Counted from the stretch's first letter, positions 12,395-24,388 are shown. The stretch is 64,000 bases of DNA from Taxillus chinensis (GCA_023512835.1 CM042092.1:24603543-24667542); one strand, 5' to 3'. Notes: a model not told the origin generated them from the sequence alone. Translations and numbers: made by a program.

Positions 12395-12984
12395 CGGGAC
12401 AGCTTGTCCACGATCTTCCACGGGATCCCGGCTCGGGGCACTCGGGCCCCAGCTCCATGAGCCCATGACTCAACACAATCCTCAATGGGATCTCGGCTCA
12501 GGGCACTCGACCCTGTCTCCACGAGCTCAACGACTCAACATGGCCTTAGCCTCACGGTAAGAACCCAACAAGTCATAGAGCCCAAGCCCCATTCCGAAAC
12601 CAACATACCAACAACAATATGGCATTAAGGTTCACCATACTCCTTTATAATGAAGTCTTCACAAATCGATCATCATCCCTTGACCAATGAAGAAGATACT
12701 CATAAGAGGTGTTTCTTGAAATAAAAGTCCCGAACATTGTGCCCTCATATCATAACTAAGATAATCTGATTTTTGGGGAATTTTAGAGATGTTTAACCCC
12801 ACTTTCAAAAATTCACCTCTACGAAAAACTGGATTTTTTCGAGATTTTATACTAAATCCCAATTTTCACATTTTGAAGGAGTGGGAATTTAATTTTCTAG
12901 TATTTTTCTTTGAATCCAAATGGGGGGTATTTCGTTATTTAAAGGTTACAATGTAAATAGTCCGGTCCAGTGTAGTGTAGTTGC

Positions 12985-13145
12985 ATAGCTGCAGTACACT
13001 GCTGCGGATTGAAGTTGTGGATGAAGCTGTGGAAACACTATTGCGAAGCAATGCTGCGGATCACTGTTGTGGAAACGCTATTGCGGAGCGATGCTGTGGA
13101 CTCCGAAGCTGCTGACTGTGAAGCTGCTAACTGCGAACTTCGATC
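12985..13145. repeat. GCTGCGGAT / GAAGCTGTGGA minisatellite inside R2-2
   Basis: Irregular tandem units of GCTGCGGAT, GAAGCTGTGGA, ACGCTATTGCGGA and GAAGCTGCTGAC fill this stretch. The same LTR position in R2-1 carries a TTTGACC-based array instead, while flanking LTR sequence is shared. Confidence 0.6.
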
Positions 13146-13587
13146 CTAAAGTTCGCCCAGGGTACTGTTCATCGTTGTTTTTGCCTATTCTTTTTCTAGA
13201 ATCAACCCAGCAACCCCCAGGCACTCACAAACACATGTTTTACTCAACAAACTACAAAATTACATACCCAAACTGATACAAATTAGTTCTTATCCACAGA
13301 TCTTATGCTAAACCATTAGATCTAACCCAAATTGAGCCCAATTACTGTCAAAACGCTCGAAATGACGAGCACATCACTACTCAGATGTTTGCATACTCAA
13401 ATGACCGCTCAAACGCAAGGTCAACCAATAAATCCCGAAAAGTCAACAATCGGGCCACTCGGGGCCTTGACCCATCGGGCCCAAATCTGTCAAAATGCTC
13501 ACGTCGACGGCTACACTACCGTTTCTAGATAGTTGCATTCCCATAGAATGACTATCTCTCAATATTATTCAAATCTGAGTCTTTATA

Positions 13588-13633
13588 CAAAACTTCAACG
13601 CCATACCATCCCTAAACCAATAGCCAAGCGAGA
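13588..13633 (+). pseudogene. 46-bp bridge of Athila-1 integrase between R2-2 and the CACTA element
   Basis: After the duplicated CAAAA the plus strand encodes STPYHP, a stop (TAA where Athila has CAA), then TNSQA. These are the residues that normally sit between THK (end of the 7281 segment) and EVSN (start of the 17137 segment). This short bridge proves that R2-2 and the CACTA element were separate insertions only about 45 bp apart in one integrase gene. Confidence 0.85.
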
Positions 13634-13659
13634 CACCCAACAAAAATGAGAAAGAGACA

Positions 13660-13932
13660 ACACTTTTTAAGTGTCGTCTTAGGTCAAAGATAACACTTTT
13701 AAAAGTGTCATCTATCGACAAGCCGCCAAAGGAATTGAAGTAAATAATGACACTTTTGTAAGTATCGTCAAAAAAGACAAATAATGACACTTTTTAAGTG
13801 TCATTATAATGAAAAATAACGATACTTTTAAAAGTATCATTAAATGAATTTTTAACGACACTTGTTAAAGTGTCATTAAAAATGCCTTTCATGAAGTGTC
13901 ATCTTTTTAATTTGAAAAAAAAAATTAATTTT

Positions 13933-13967
<35 letters not shown>

Positions 13968-14078
13968 CAAAATACTTTTTCGTTAAAAATGCCTTTCACG
14001 GTACTTTTACAAATGTCATCTTTTTATATTGAAAAAAATAATTTTAATATATATATATATATATCAAAATAAATTTTC
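13660..14078. repeat. Left subterminal repeats of the CACTA element
   Basis: About nine copies of an 18-20 bp unit of the form ACACTTTTAAAAGTGTC occur in alternating orientation to about 13890. A duplication of roughly 110 bp follows: two tracts that each begin GTTAAAAATGCCTTTCA and end in a TA-dinucleotide run (about 13930-13970 and 14045-14065). Confidence 0.8.
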
Positions 14079-16570
14079 ATGCGAATGAGATGAATGAAAT
14101 TGCATATATATACAATCAAGTTTTATATATGTATTACATATCAGAATGATGTATTATCCCAGATACAACGAGATCGATACATACTTCATCTCTACCAATC
14201 AGAATACTTTTTATGAACTCAAATACAAAACCAAAAATGAAACAATATTTCAAACCACTACTCTTTCATACGAAGACATTGCAGAAGTAAGGCAAGCAAG
14301 AAGCATCCCTTCCTGTAAGGGATGGAGACATACATGACAGGCCTGGACATCTTCTAAAATCCTCCAAGCAAAATGAGAGAACCACCATGGTCCCTTGAAC
14401 CAAAACAGCCCCAATGGAACCACCAAGCAAGAGAGAATAATGAAACCACCGATGCCCGTAGACCTGTTCACACATAACAAACCCAGGAGAGTTTTAAAAA
14501 AAAGAATCAACTAGCTGCACAGAGGAGAAAATAACAAATTTCAGAAACCAATGCCTTCAAGAATCTGGATAGTGTTTCCATAAAACAAAATAAACACTTC
14601 TCCGCATTCTCATCTAAGCTTTTTAAGCAAGTTTCACACTTTATTTATTTATTGACAAGATAAGCAAGTTTCACAATTGAAATGAATGTATTATGTAAGA
14701 AACTATTTTTGCTGAAACAAACTCCTTTCACGAAATATTCTGTCACAGGAGCAAGTAGCAGAATAATGTATTCGGTTTCATAAAATCATAGATCTTTCTT
14801 TCATCTTCAACAACACCATCAGTTACAAAACACTTCTACGAAATCCTGCACAATTTTCAGCCGATATGCATTTAAAACACATAGTGTAAGTGAAATTGCA
14901 GTCAATACTTGACCACGTAAGAACTTCTAATTTATATAAGTAGCACAATTTTCCTGCCTCACATCCGAGTTCCTGACAAAAAAAATGTCACTTTCTTTAC
15001 CCATCAAACATAATTATAGAAGTTCACAAGAGCATTAATACTAACCTTTAAAGTATGACTGGATGAATTGCACAATAATTCTGTTCCAGTACCAGAATTT
15101 AAAATGAGAATTTATCATGTAGAGGGAATAAAATATATCCCCCATCAACCTTGAAAGGCAAATATATCCAAATATCAGTGCAAAAGGGAACAAAATACAC
15201 AATTTTGACATATAGAACCATTTAAAATGAGAATTTATAGATGTCATGTTGTTACCTTGAAATTATCATTAAAGTAAATATATTATGCTTTAGAAATCCT
15301 CTATCTTCACATTGGAAAACATTTCCAATACCATCTTTGTCATTCATGGGAACAAGATGAGTCGAATATGACTTCCGAGGAATATCAACCTCAACACCTA
15401 GAATTGAACCCTGTTAGCCAAGCAATGTATATTATTGATTATTTGGGAACAAATTAGAATGCAGAATTCAAAATTATCAATATAAATAAACATAACGTAC
15501 CTATCCACATATTCCACAATCATGTATATAGTACAATATATACATGGGAGAGTATTCTTGCATGCAAGTAAATATGGATTACTGATAAGAAACAGACCAA
15601 ATTTAATTAGCAGTGTGAAGATTTTTCCATTATGGGCATAGACAGCTGAAAATTGAATAAATAAATATGAAGAAAAACTAGGAACAGGAATGGTTACACT
15701 ACTAGAAATGCTGCCTTGTTAGGATATGGGAAACGAATTATAAGAAAGCATTGAACAGTACGTTTGATGCAAATTTTGCCTCGACTTCCATTTGGAATAA
15801 AACTGAATAAGAAACCTGAAAATGGAAATTTATAGCTGAGCCATCAAAATTTACTTCTGGAACTTCAAATTTCTTCTATTTCCCAAGGATTTGATCACAG
15901 ACAAGTGCCACAAATCATTGATCTTCAATTCTGAACTCCAGAATGCAAATACTTTACTGATAAATGAAGTAAACTTGCAACTGCAGACCAAAAGTGGTTC
16001 AAAAACATCATGTTTTCAATGTATGTCTAAAACACAATTCAATTGAACTATACGTCAACATAATTATACAAGGAAATTTATTTTGTTCAAGCTACTTGAA
16101 TTAAAAGTACTGGAACATATTCTTTTAGTAGACAAGGACAATAAATGAAGGAAAGCAGTTACAGATATAGGGGCGGTACGTGTGCCAAAATTCGCGATCA
16201 AAACTCCAACACTAAGATACATGGATATAAGAACACAGTTATGAGGCTCATGTATTCCCTTGATGATCAAGAAATGCTACTGACAACGTAAAGGAACAAA
16301 TTAAAAATTAAAACAATAGCCCCGTGAAATGGGAATGGTGGGGATTATATAAAATGAGAAACCCAAAATTCAAAAGGAACAATAAAAAAAAATAATTACC
16401 AAAAGCAATTAACATGAATAAAAAAAACAAATCCATTTACGAATTCAGGAGACCTAAACTCACTGATCTTCAAATGGCAATGAAACGTAGAGATTTATTA
16501 CTTATAGAAGTCTTAAAACCCAACCAATAAGCCCTAACAAAGGACTAATGATTTTGTAAGATATGTATAC
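14079..16570. other. Interior of the CACTA element, no gene recognised
   Basis: About 2.5 kb, AT-rich and intron-like on the minus strand. It has no ORF that I can assign and no transposase motif. A short minus-strand stretch near 15320-15405 is open (VEVDIPRKSYSTHLVP) and preceded by an AG, but it matches nothing I know. The stretch next to the RING exon reads as its downstream intron. It may be captured host intron sequence. Confidence 0.5.
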
Positions 16571-16756
16571 CGTAATAGGTCGGTCCAGCAACTGCATACA
16601 GAAGGCGCAATTAAACCCATCAAGTAGATGTTCCCGACCGGATGCATGGGGCTTTCTCTTCTTCTTTCTACCGCCATCATCGCACTCATCTTCCTCCTCC
16701 TCCTCCTCCTCTTCCGCCGCCGCCGCCGCCTCGTCATCCTCCGATCCACTTCGTCG
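16571..16756 (-). pseudogene. Captured RING-finger gene exon (ORTHRUS/VIM-like), fragment
   Basis: On the minus strand one frame reads SGSEDDEAAAAAEEEEEE, then RKKKRKPHASGREHLLDGF and NCAFCMQLLDRPIT, and stops at a GTATAC splice donor at 16569-16570. The acidic tract, basic KKKRK patch (possible nuclear signal) and NCxFCMQL-x2-RP-x-T match the start of a C3HC4 RING. The closest family I know is the ORTHRUS/VIM methyl-DNA-binding E3 ligases, where the RING reads CSFCMQLPERPVTTPCGH. The rest of the RING and the SRA domain are not found nearby. There is no ATG in this frame. It lies inside the CACTA element, suggesting transposon capture. Family assignment is moderate; RING identity is firmer. 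Confidence 0.55.
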
Positions 16757-17009
16757 TTAAACATGAGTTAAACATGATGTCTTCGTCGTTAGCAGTCCCT
16801 CCTCTCGACAGGTGCATCTGGGTCTTCGTCTCCAAAGCCAATCGGAGTAGGGATTAGGTAATTAGAGTCTTCGTCGAAAATTTTGGTGTTAGGGATTTCA
16901 TTTGAGCGCCCACAACAAAATGAAAAATTGAGCGAGGGTGCCTAAATTATTAGGCCGTCAAAAACATGTTAGATTTTGCGCGGCCGAAAACAAAAAATGG
17001 AGCGGGGAA

Positions 17010-17136
17010 TTTGACGACATCACGAAAATGTGTCGTTATTAATTATAATAGACGACATGTTTTGAAATGTGTCGTTAATGTTTTCACGACACTTTTTTGA
17101 AAGTGTCATCTTATTAAAGTTAACGACACTTTTGTG
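17010..17136. repeat. Right subterminal repeats of the CACTA element
   Basis: Four to five copies of a GACGACAT...ATGTGTCGTTA / CGACACTTTTTTGAAAGTGTC unit occur in both orientations, mirroring the left end. Confidence 0.75.
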
Positions 17137-17744
17137 AGAGGTGTCCAATCAAGAGTTGAAAGCAAATCTTAGAGAAGACTGTTCAACCCAATAGGAAGAA
17201 TTGGAACCAGTGGCTTGATGATGCACTTTGGGCATATCAAATAACATACAAGACTCTCATTGGCATGTTCCCATTTCGATTAGTCTTTGGAAAGGCTTGT
17301 CATCTTCCTATGGAGGTGGAGCATTTGAGCGCTTTCGACAACCAAAGCTTGTAACATGACTTGGCCCAGCAGAAGCAAAGGAAACTTCAACTTTAGGAAC
17401 TTGAGGAGCTTCATTTGGATTTTATGATAACGCAGCGCTTTGAAAGGAGAAGCCCAAGGCTTCCCATGACAAGATAATTCACAAAACGGGTGTTCGAAGA
17501 AGGTGAGCATGTTCTTCTTTATATTTTGAGATCGAAGCTTATGCTTGGTAAGTTGAGGACGAGGTGGATTGGACCCTATACTATAGTTTGTATTTGTATC
17601 TTTCCATATGGTGTAGTGGAGATCATTCAGGAAGACACAAAACAGAGCTTCACAGTCAACGGATATTGGCTTAAGCACTTCTATGGGGTTTTCCTATACT
17701 TGCAGCTGGATTTTATTCAACCCATGACCCTATCATTCTTTTGA
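17137..17744 (+). pseudogene. Athila-1 integrase, C-terminal part
   Basis: The frame resumes after the CACTA insertion with [10 protein letters not shown], the segment that follows the AYHPQTNGQAE motif in Athila integrase. A following stretch reads, in broken frames, [20 protein letters not shown] and KLQL. The C-terminal domain is open at 17490-17744 (VLLYILRSKLMLGKLRTRW, then IGPYTIV, VEIIQEDTKQSFTVNGYWLK), the usual GPY/F module. Several frameshifts before 17490 disable it. Together with 6568-7281 and 13588-13633 it makes one integrase in three pieces. Confidence 0.87.
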
Positions 17745-19117
17745 GCCCATCAGGTTATTTCTTCCCTTCTCATTTATTGTTAATTGTTCATTTTTAGAAT
17801 TGCATTCCATGTTCATAGTTTCTATTTTTAAGTTACATCAAGATAATGCAACATTTAAGTGTAGGGAGAGAACACATTAGTTTAGTTTAGTTTAACTTCT
17901 ATTTTTTTCCTTTTTATTTATTTATTTATTTATTTTTGGGAGTGTTTTTGCTTAGTTTGTTTTTGCTTGCTATTGTTTTTTTATTAGTTTTTTTTTGTTT
18001 ATTCGATTAATAAAAAAATTTTAAAAAAATAATAAGATTTTCTTTTGTTTGTATGCTTTATTTTTGTTTTTGGTGATTTATAGACTGCATATTTCTAATC
18101 TTGAACTTGATTGATACTTCAATTTCTTGTGAATCCTTGAGTAATAATGTTTAGTTCCATTTGATTTTATTTGATTATGTAATATTTGAATAATGATTGA
18201 GAATCTTGAATAATTAGAGTTAAGTTGTTCTGTATGGATATATATCTTGCACAGCTTGAAATTTTGATATTTTTATATTTGATTAATTTATTTTGATTTT
18301 TATGCCTTAATTAAGACGTAAGCATGTGAGAATCATGACTCTAGCTATTTTTGAATTATGCTTGGACTTTAATTCACTGAGTTATCAAATACTATTTACA
18401 TCATAACATCTTATTCATGCCAATACTTGAGTTTTTCTTGCATTTAGGTATTCTTTGAGATAAACTTGTGAATGTAAAAGTGAAATATTTAAAAAAAAGA
18501 GTGAATAATCCATCAAGGGAGAGCATAAAATGTAACCTTGTAAGGTTATTAATTAAAAAAAATGATCATTATTGAAAAAGGTTAGCAAACTTCAGAGTAT
18601 GCTATATCACTCCGGACTAATCCCTCGAAGGGCTTTAAACCGGCATTCTAAGATCCGTCCATAATTTGGGAGCTACCAAATGGTTCCGCTATACGGGGTG
18701 GTATAAATGGTTATTAAGTTAGTTTGGCTTGATTGACCATTCCATTGCATATATCTTATTTAGCTCCAAGTGATCTTTACACATTTGTTTCACTTTAAGT
18801 AAGTGTATTGAATGATGGCATGATATTCAGAGTATGGAATGACTATAGTTAACTTTTGAGTATGCTTAATCTTAGCCAACCGATTGATAATTACGTATTT
18901 GTGGGACTTAATTAAGTGTCATAAATGAGAGATAGATTGAAAAAATAAAGAAGTCGATGAATTTTTACTTCACACATTCATGTCCTATACTAGAACTTAA
19001 TTCGTGATATTCAAGTTTTTCTTTGCATATTAAAATTTACATTTTTGGATAATCTTTGTTTGGTGTTTAATCTTAGTATTTGTTCAAGGACGACCAAAGT
19101 TCAAGTGTGAGAGAATT
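17745..19117 (+). other. Athila-1 3' non-coding region and polypurine tract
   Basis: AT-rich, with no ORF. Athila elements usually have a long untranslated stretch between integrase and LTR, which fits. Two purine tracts occur: AAGTGTAGGGAGAGAA near 17857 and AAGTGTGAGAGAATT at 19103-19117. The latter sits directly before the LTR start and is the likely polypurine tract. Confidence 0.55.
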
Positions 19118-20467
19118 TGATCACTACAAATTTTGTCATTAAATTTGCATTTAATTTATGGCTTTAATTTAATATTTTATTGAATTAATGTATTTTTATA
19201 ATGATTTTTCCTTATTTTAATTATTTAATATTTTAATTACTTTTATGGATTTAATATTAATTTTGGTGGTTTTTAATGTTAAATTGATTATTCTAATTTT
19301 GATATTAATTCTTTATATTGATTTAATTTGGATATTAATTTTGATTGTGTTTGAATATTTTTACATGTATTTAATGGGAGAACAAATTGAAAAGAAGAAT
19401 TTGGGCATTACGTAGGAGGGAAGAAAGTGGAAAGAAGGGATTAATAACATGGGGCTCATTATTTTAAGGAAAAAAATAAAGAAGCAAGTGAAGGACTTTA
19501 ATGACGTGGGTTGCTTAATTGAATGAAAGAAAAAAAAAGCAATTGGACTAACCTGTGTTGGGAGCCATGTAACGAGAATATAAGAGACCCATGCAACACC
19601 ATCTTTTCTAGTGTAATTCCAACCTCCCGCATAGTATCGCCATAGTTTATCGCGCCCAACTTCCATTATTAAGGTCAAGAATAGTGTTCCCAGACGGGAA
19701 GAGAGAGAGAGTTGTGACAAAGATTGTGCAAGAAATATTGAAAATTTTCTTAATCTTCTTTATTTTTGTTATTCCAATTTTCTAACAGCTTTGGTGATTT
19801 TTCCAACCCATGGAGAGGTAAGTATTTCGTAATTTGTTTAGGTAGACTTTCGAATCTATATTTTTAATATTTAATTCTGTATTTTATGTGCTATGATTAA
19901 ATTTTCTATCTCTTTGATTTGTTGATGTAATATCTTAGTTGAGTATTAATTTAACGATTCATCATGCGTTAATATTTTATTTGAATGAAAGGATTTGTTT
20001 CGTAGGGAACCAAGCAAGTCTTTTTGATAATTAATTCATAATTATTCTGGTTGAAATAAATTCATAATTTAATTGTTTTCATGATGTATTGATATATTTA
20101 AATTATAATGCCATAATTTATCTAATTTATCTCTTAGGATAGTGATAAACAACATTCAAGTGTGAAATTAAACTGATTAAATATTTGATTAATTGATTTT
20201 CTTAGTCCAAAATCCCTGCTTTAATTAGTTTTAATTCAATCAAAAATCTTCTCAATTTTATATTTATTCTTTTTTATGGAGTCAATGGGGAGAACAAAGC
20301 GTGTCTTATAAGGAGAGCGTGGATACCTCTCTAACACGATGCATTTTGGGGTGTGCTGGGCACTAAAAGAATAAAAGAATGCGGGCAATGGCCCAAAGCA
20401 AAACAATATCGAGCTACGGGTGACATGAATTATTACAGATGGTATCGAGCCGGAACCCGAGTCGTTG

Positions 20468-20596
20468 TGTCATAGTCCCACGGGGTCGCCTTTTATAGCG
20501 ACTTAACCCGCGCAAGACCTGGTTCCCACCTATACGAAGGAACGCTAGGTCAGCCTAACTCGTCGCATTTGGATCGGAACCCATCGATCCGTTGTT
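20468..20596 (-). repeat. Partial 3' LTR of G2 (about 129 bp)
   Basis: It matches the first part of the G1 3' LTR (ACGAAGGAACG, CTCGTCGCATTTGGATCGG) and ends CCGTTGTT, where it abuts integrase sequence. The corresponding G1 LTR reads CCGTTGTAAAAG, and intact integrase reads CTTGTTGAAAAG, so the junction lies in a shared TTG(T)AAAA. Confidence 0.82.
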
Positions 20597-22560
20597 AAAA
20601 AGTTTAAGTCCGAACCCATTATCCGGAACAGCTCAGTCCAAAACCGCAGTGAATCATGAGTCCCGATCGCTCACGATTGTCTTTGGAATGCCCCAGTACT
20701 TCACCATGTACTTGAAGAATAGTCGGGTCGTGTGCGCCGCCATGCAATCCTTTGAGCTGGAATAAAAACTCCATACTTAGAAAATCGGTCGACCACCACA
20801 ATGATCGTACCGCATCCTTCGGATCTTGGGAGACAAACAATGAAGTCCATTGAAACACTTTCCCAAGGTCTTTCCGATAGGCAACGGTTTTAAGGTCCCT
20901 CTAATTGCCGATTCTCTATCTTGTCTTGTCGGCATACAAGACAAGTCCGCACGTACACTTGGACGTCCTCGTAAAGTTAAGGCCAGAGTCTGTTCCACCA
21001 ACGCCAAGGTACGATCGACTCCGGATAGCTACCCACCACGAGTCGTGACATTCTTTGAGGATATCTCCCCTCAAACTTTCCCATTTAGGAACGTACACCC
21101 GTTCCCCTCAAGTATGGAGCAAATCGTCCCTTAGCCAAAATCGCCGCATCTTCCCAGCTTTGACGCATTCCACCAAGGACTTGGCTAATGGGTCGTGCTC
21201 CATTCCTTCCTTCAGTTTGTCCACCAGGAGGAATTGTGGTTGGCTAATGGATGCAAGTTCCGCCTTCCGACTTAGTGAATCGGCCACCACATTATTTGTT
21301 CCCGGTTTGTACTCGAGCACAAAGTCGAATTTCGCTAGGAATCCTTGCCACCATGCTTGCTTCGGAGTTAAGTTCCTTTGAGTTAGGAAATAACTCGTAG
21401 CAATATTGTCCGTCTTCACCACGAACTTGGACCATAGCAAGTAATGCCTCCACACCCAAAGGCAATGCATAATTGCCGTAAATCTCCTTTTCATGGACCG
21501 CATACCTCCGTTCGGTACCATTGAGTTTCCGGCTTTCATATTACGGGATGCCCCTCCTGCATTGGAACTCCACCGATGGCAAAGTCTGAAGCATCCGTGC
21601 GAACTTCATAAGGCTTTGTATGGTCCTGCAGTGCCATCACCGGTCCGTTTGTCACGGCTTGCTTCAACTTCTCGAATGTCTCTCGGCAAGCATCATCCCA
21701 CACCCAAGTCTTGTTCTTCTTTAATAATTCCGTCAAGGGTGCGGCAATGTGGGAATAGCCATGGATGAATCTTCTATAGCAGTTAACCAGGCCAAGGAAA
21801 GAACGCATCTCAGGGACTTTCGTGGGCGTCTCCCATTCCTTGATGGCTAACACTTTCCTGTTGTCCATCTTTAGTTTGCCACCACCAATGATGTGACCCA
21901 AGAAGGGCACCTCCTTCTTCGCAAAGTCACATTTCTCCTTCTTCACAAAGAGTTGGTTCTCCCTTAAGATTTGAAAAACCCGCCATACGTGTGCCTTGTG
22001 CTCCTCCAAGGTCTTGCTGTAGATGACAATGTCATCAAGGTACACCACGACGAATCTGTCCAAGTATAGAATGTGGCAGGGGCGTTTGTGAGGCCAAATG
22101 GCATCACCAAGAAATCATAAAAGCCGTATCTTGTGACGCAAGCCGTCTTTGCCTCATCACCTTCGACTATCCGCACTTGCCAATATCCCGATCGCAAGTC
22201 TAGCTTTGAGAACCATCTCGCAGCACCAAGTTGATCAAATAGGTCGGATATTAATAGGATGGGGTAAAGACGTTCTTCACCGTAATTTTGTTTAGCGCCC
22301 TATAGTCAATGTATAGCCGCATCGACCCGTCGTGCTTCTTTTGGAACAACACCGATGCTCCAAATGGCGCTTTGGATGGCCAAATGAACCCGGCATCCAA
22401 CAAGTCCTTCAATTGTTTTTGAAGTTTTTTCAACTCCAGTGGTGCCATCTGATAGGGCACCGCAACGAAGAGCCTCGCACCGGCCTCTAGTTCGATCCCG
22501 TGATCCACCTCCCGCTTTGGCGGAAGTTGTTTGGGGAGTTCGGGTGGCATAACGTCCCCA
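20597..22560 (-). pseudogene. G2 pol: RT, RNase H and truncated integrase
   Basis: RT starts near 22550 ([21 protein letters not shown]) and includes [11 protein letters not shown] and the catalytic YLDD, in [19 protein letters not shown] at about 22040. The open stretch 22063-21536 continues through FLGHIIG into the RNase H start (TDASDFAIGGV). RNase H continues in another frame at 21539-21108 (WWQGFLAKFDFVLEYKPG, NNVVADSLSRK). Integrase pieces at 21100-20619 reach only the core region. Frameshifts lie near 22090, 21537 and 21100. The C-terminal integrase and chromodomain seen in G1 are deleted. Confidence 0.85.
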
Positions 22561-22639
22561 AACTCTTCAAGGATCAGTCTTCACTCCCGGTTGGGGGCTC
22601 CTCCTCAACACTTGGGCATTCTTCCTTCACCATGGCAAT

Positions 22640-24334
22640 GAAGGTTGGCTCCGTCGCCTAACTCCTTTGGACGGTTGGAGCGCCAAAAGAGACTTCGCCT
22701 TGAGCTCTTCCTCCCTCATTACCTTTACCTATGCACGTTTTCCCTCATCCATGATGCATATAGTGTTGGTGCTTGGAATTAAATTGCCCGCACTTGGTCA
22801 ACGAACTCCATCCCGAAGACCATGGGATAGTCGTCCATCGACACCACGGAGAGATTCACCTTGCCTCTCCACTCGCCGATACTTAGCTCAACACCTCGAG
22901 CCACGCCATGGATTGGACCGGCATTGGAGTTCACCGCCTTGACCGGCCCTTCTCTTCTTTGCAACTATCCCGGTCTACGAGCTTCTTCGACTTTAATGAA
23001 GTTGTTAGTTGCACCTGTGTCCATCAAGGCCTTAGTTTCAAGGTTGTTGGCCTTAGCGAGCACGTACATGTGCCCCTTCTGTCGTCCGGATGGTGGCACC
23101 TCCACCTTCACCTTGATTGTATTGAGGATTTGCAAGGAACCAAGTCTTGGATCCCTCGCATCCCTGTCTTCGTCTTTGTTGATCATGGCATAGAGCTTGG
23201 AGCGCTTCGGGCACTCGAACGCCTTGTGAGGGCCTTCGCAAAGGAAACAAGAGATCCTTGGCTTCTTCCCGTCCTTGGAACTATTCACGAAATGTTTTGG
23301 GCGAAAGTCCTTAGATGATTGGAAGGGTCTCCCTTTTCCTTTACTTCGGTTGTCTCCCCCACGTTTCTCCTTGTGGAATCTGTTCGCCTTGGAAGTCGAT
23401 GAAAAGCTGGTGGTCTTCTCTTGCTTCTTATATTCGATGAGTGATTCGGCTACCGCCATGGCCGACGCCAGGTCCTGCACATTTCTCTGCTGCAACTCCA
23501 ACTTCACCCATTGTTGTAATCCAACCATGAAGAAAAATAAGGAATCTTTCGCAGACATGTTCGGGATCTCCAATATCAGTTCGGAAAATTCATAGACGTA
23601 CTCCCGCACCGTGCCTTTGTGGGTAAGGCACCAAAGTTTTGCTCGGGACTCGTCTTCCGCATTCTTTGGATAGAACTGGGCCTTGATCTCCCGCTTGAAA
23701 TCCGCCTAATTATCGATAATGCACAAGCTGCACTCCTTGTCGGCATATCGTCGCCTCCACCACACCATAGCCGAATCGACTAAGTATAATGGAGTGCTCT
23801 TCACCTTCTTTGCCTCATCGACAATGTTCAAGGCATCAAAGTATTGCTCCATGGTCCAAAGGAAGTTATCTAACTCCCTCGCATTCCTTGACCCAGCATA
23901 GGTCTTAGGCTTTGGCACGTCGATCTTGGAGTTGGAATGGCCACCAACGCCACCTTGGGTGACCGCCATCTTACAAAGAGACCAATCCGCCTTGATCTCT
24001 TTGATTTCCTCCTGCATCGCCAGGATTTGGGATGTGAGAGTGTCCTTCAGGCCGTCGAACCGAGAGTTCATGTCATCCATGACGGAGTTGAGAAGCCCTT
24101 GCATCCTCCCAAAGCTTTCCTCACCCCTCGTGTCCAGCTTTTTGATGCTTTTAGTGTGCTCCTCGACCACCTCCATCCTGTCGGCTAACGCCAACTCCAA
24201 TTTGGCTAGCGGACTCTCCAGCAGACATGTTTCCCTCGAAATGGGCTAATCTCTCCTCCATTCCTTAGTGTGGTGCTCCTTGTCGCGGCCTTCGTGGTCA
24301 CCACCACTAATGACAACAGATCCTCCATTTGTCA
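22640..24334 (-). pseudogene. G2 gag and protease (near-complete, broken by stops)
   Basis: The likely gag ATG is near 24334 (MTNGGSVVISGGDHEGRD), with an early stop. A long frame at 24200-23706 carries a coiled-coil-like N-terminal region, then AMVWWRRRYADKECSL, ending in a TAG at about 23706. It continues at 23609-22965 with the retro-gag C-terminal part, a basic region and a single zinc knuckle CFLCEGPHKAFEC. The protease follows, with MDTGATNNFI as the retropepsin active site. Further protease words occur at 22960-22780 (SMDDYPMVFGMEF). G1 holds the same gene with its N-terminus deleted. Confidence 0.85.
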
Positions 24335-24388
24335 TTTTGCACCGTCTCGAAGCTTTTGATTGTTCCACCGAACTTTAGCACCAACCAT

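Larger units (their letters stand above)
7282..13587 (-). mobile_element. R2 LTR copy R2-2, split by chromovirus G1
   Basis: The left end TGTCACGCCCC at 7282 and the right end GAGTCTTTATA at 13587 match the ends of R2-1. Flanks are TAAAA (7277-7281) and CAAAA (13588-13592), a 5-bp duplication with one C/T change. Internal sequence follows R2-1 for about 545 bases, is interrupted by G1 at 7827-12394, and resumes at 12395 with CGGGACAGCTTGTCC, as R2-1 has at 5034. Without G1 it is about 1.74 kb. It is a solo LTR or bare LTR unit that later served as target for G1. No ORF belongs to it. Confidence 0.8.
13634..17136. mobile_element. Non-autonomous CACTA-type DNA transposon, 3503 bp, TSD AGA
   Basis: The left end is CACCCAACAAAAATG and the right end is GACACTTTTGTG, with a 3-bp duplication AGA at 13631-13633 and 17137-17139. 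Both subterminal regions are packed with GACACTTTTAAAAGTGTC-like units in both orientations, the organisation known for En/Spm-CACTA transposase binding sites. The terminal CACTA motif is degenerate (CACCC left, CAC right). There is no transposase ORF, so it depended on a relative. It carries captured host-like sequence, including a RING-finger exon. It splits the Athila-1 integrase. Confidence 0.72.

Noticed and set aside
15390..15412. A GGTTCAATTCTAGG word on the minus strand resembling a tRNA B-box
   Set aside because: No A-box at the proper distance, no cloverleaf and no poly-A tail, so neither a tRNA gene nor a SINE is supported.
15697..15712. CACTACTAGAAATG, which looks like the start of a CACTA transposon
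   Set aside because: No subterminal repeats follow it, no matching complemented end was found, and it lies inside the larger CACTA element. Probably chance.
16642..16857. Plus-strand frames rich in Pro or Ser opposite the RING exon
   Set aside because: They arise from the complement of GAG/GCG codon runs encoding the acidic and alanine tract.
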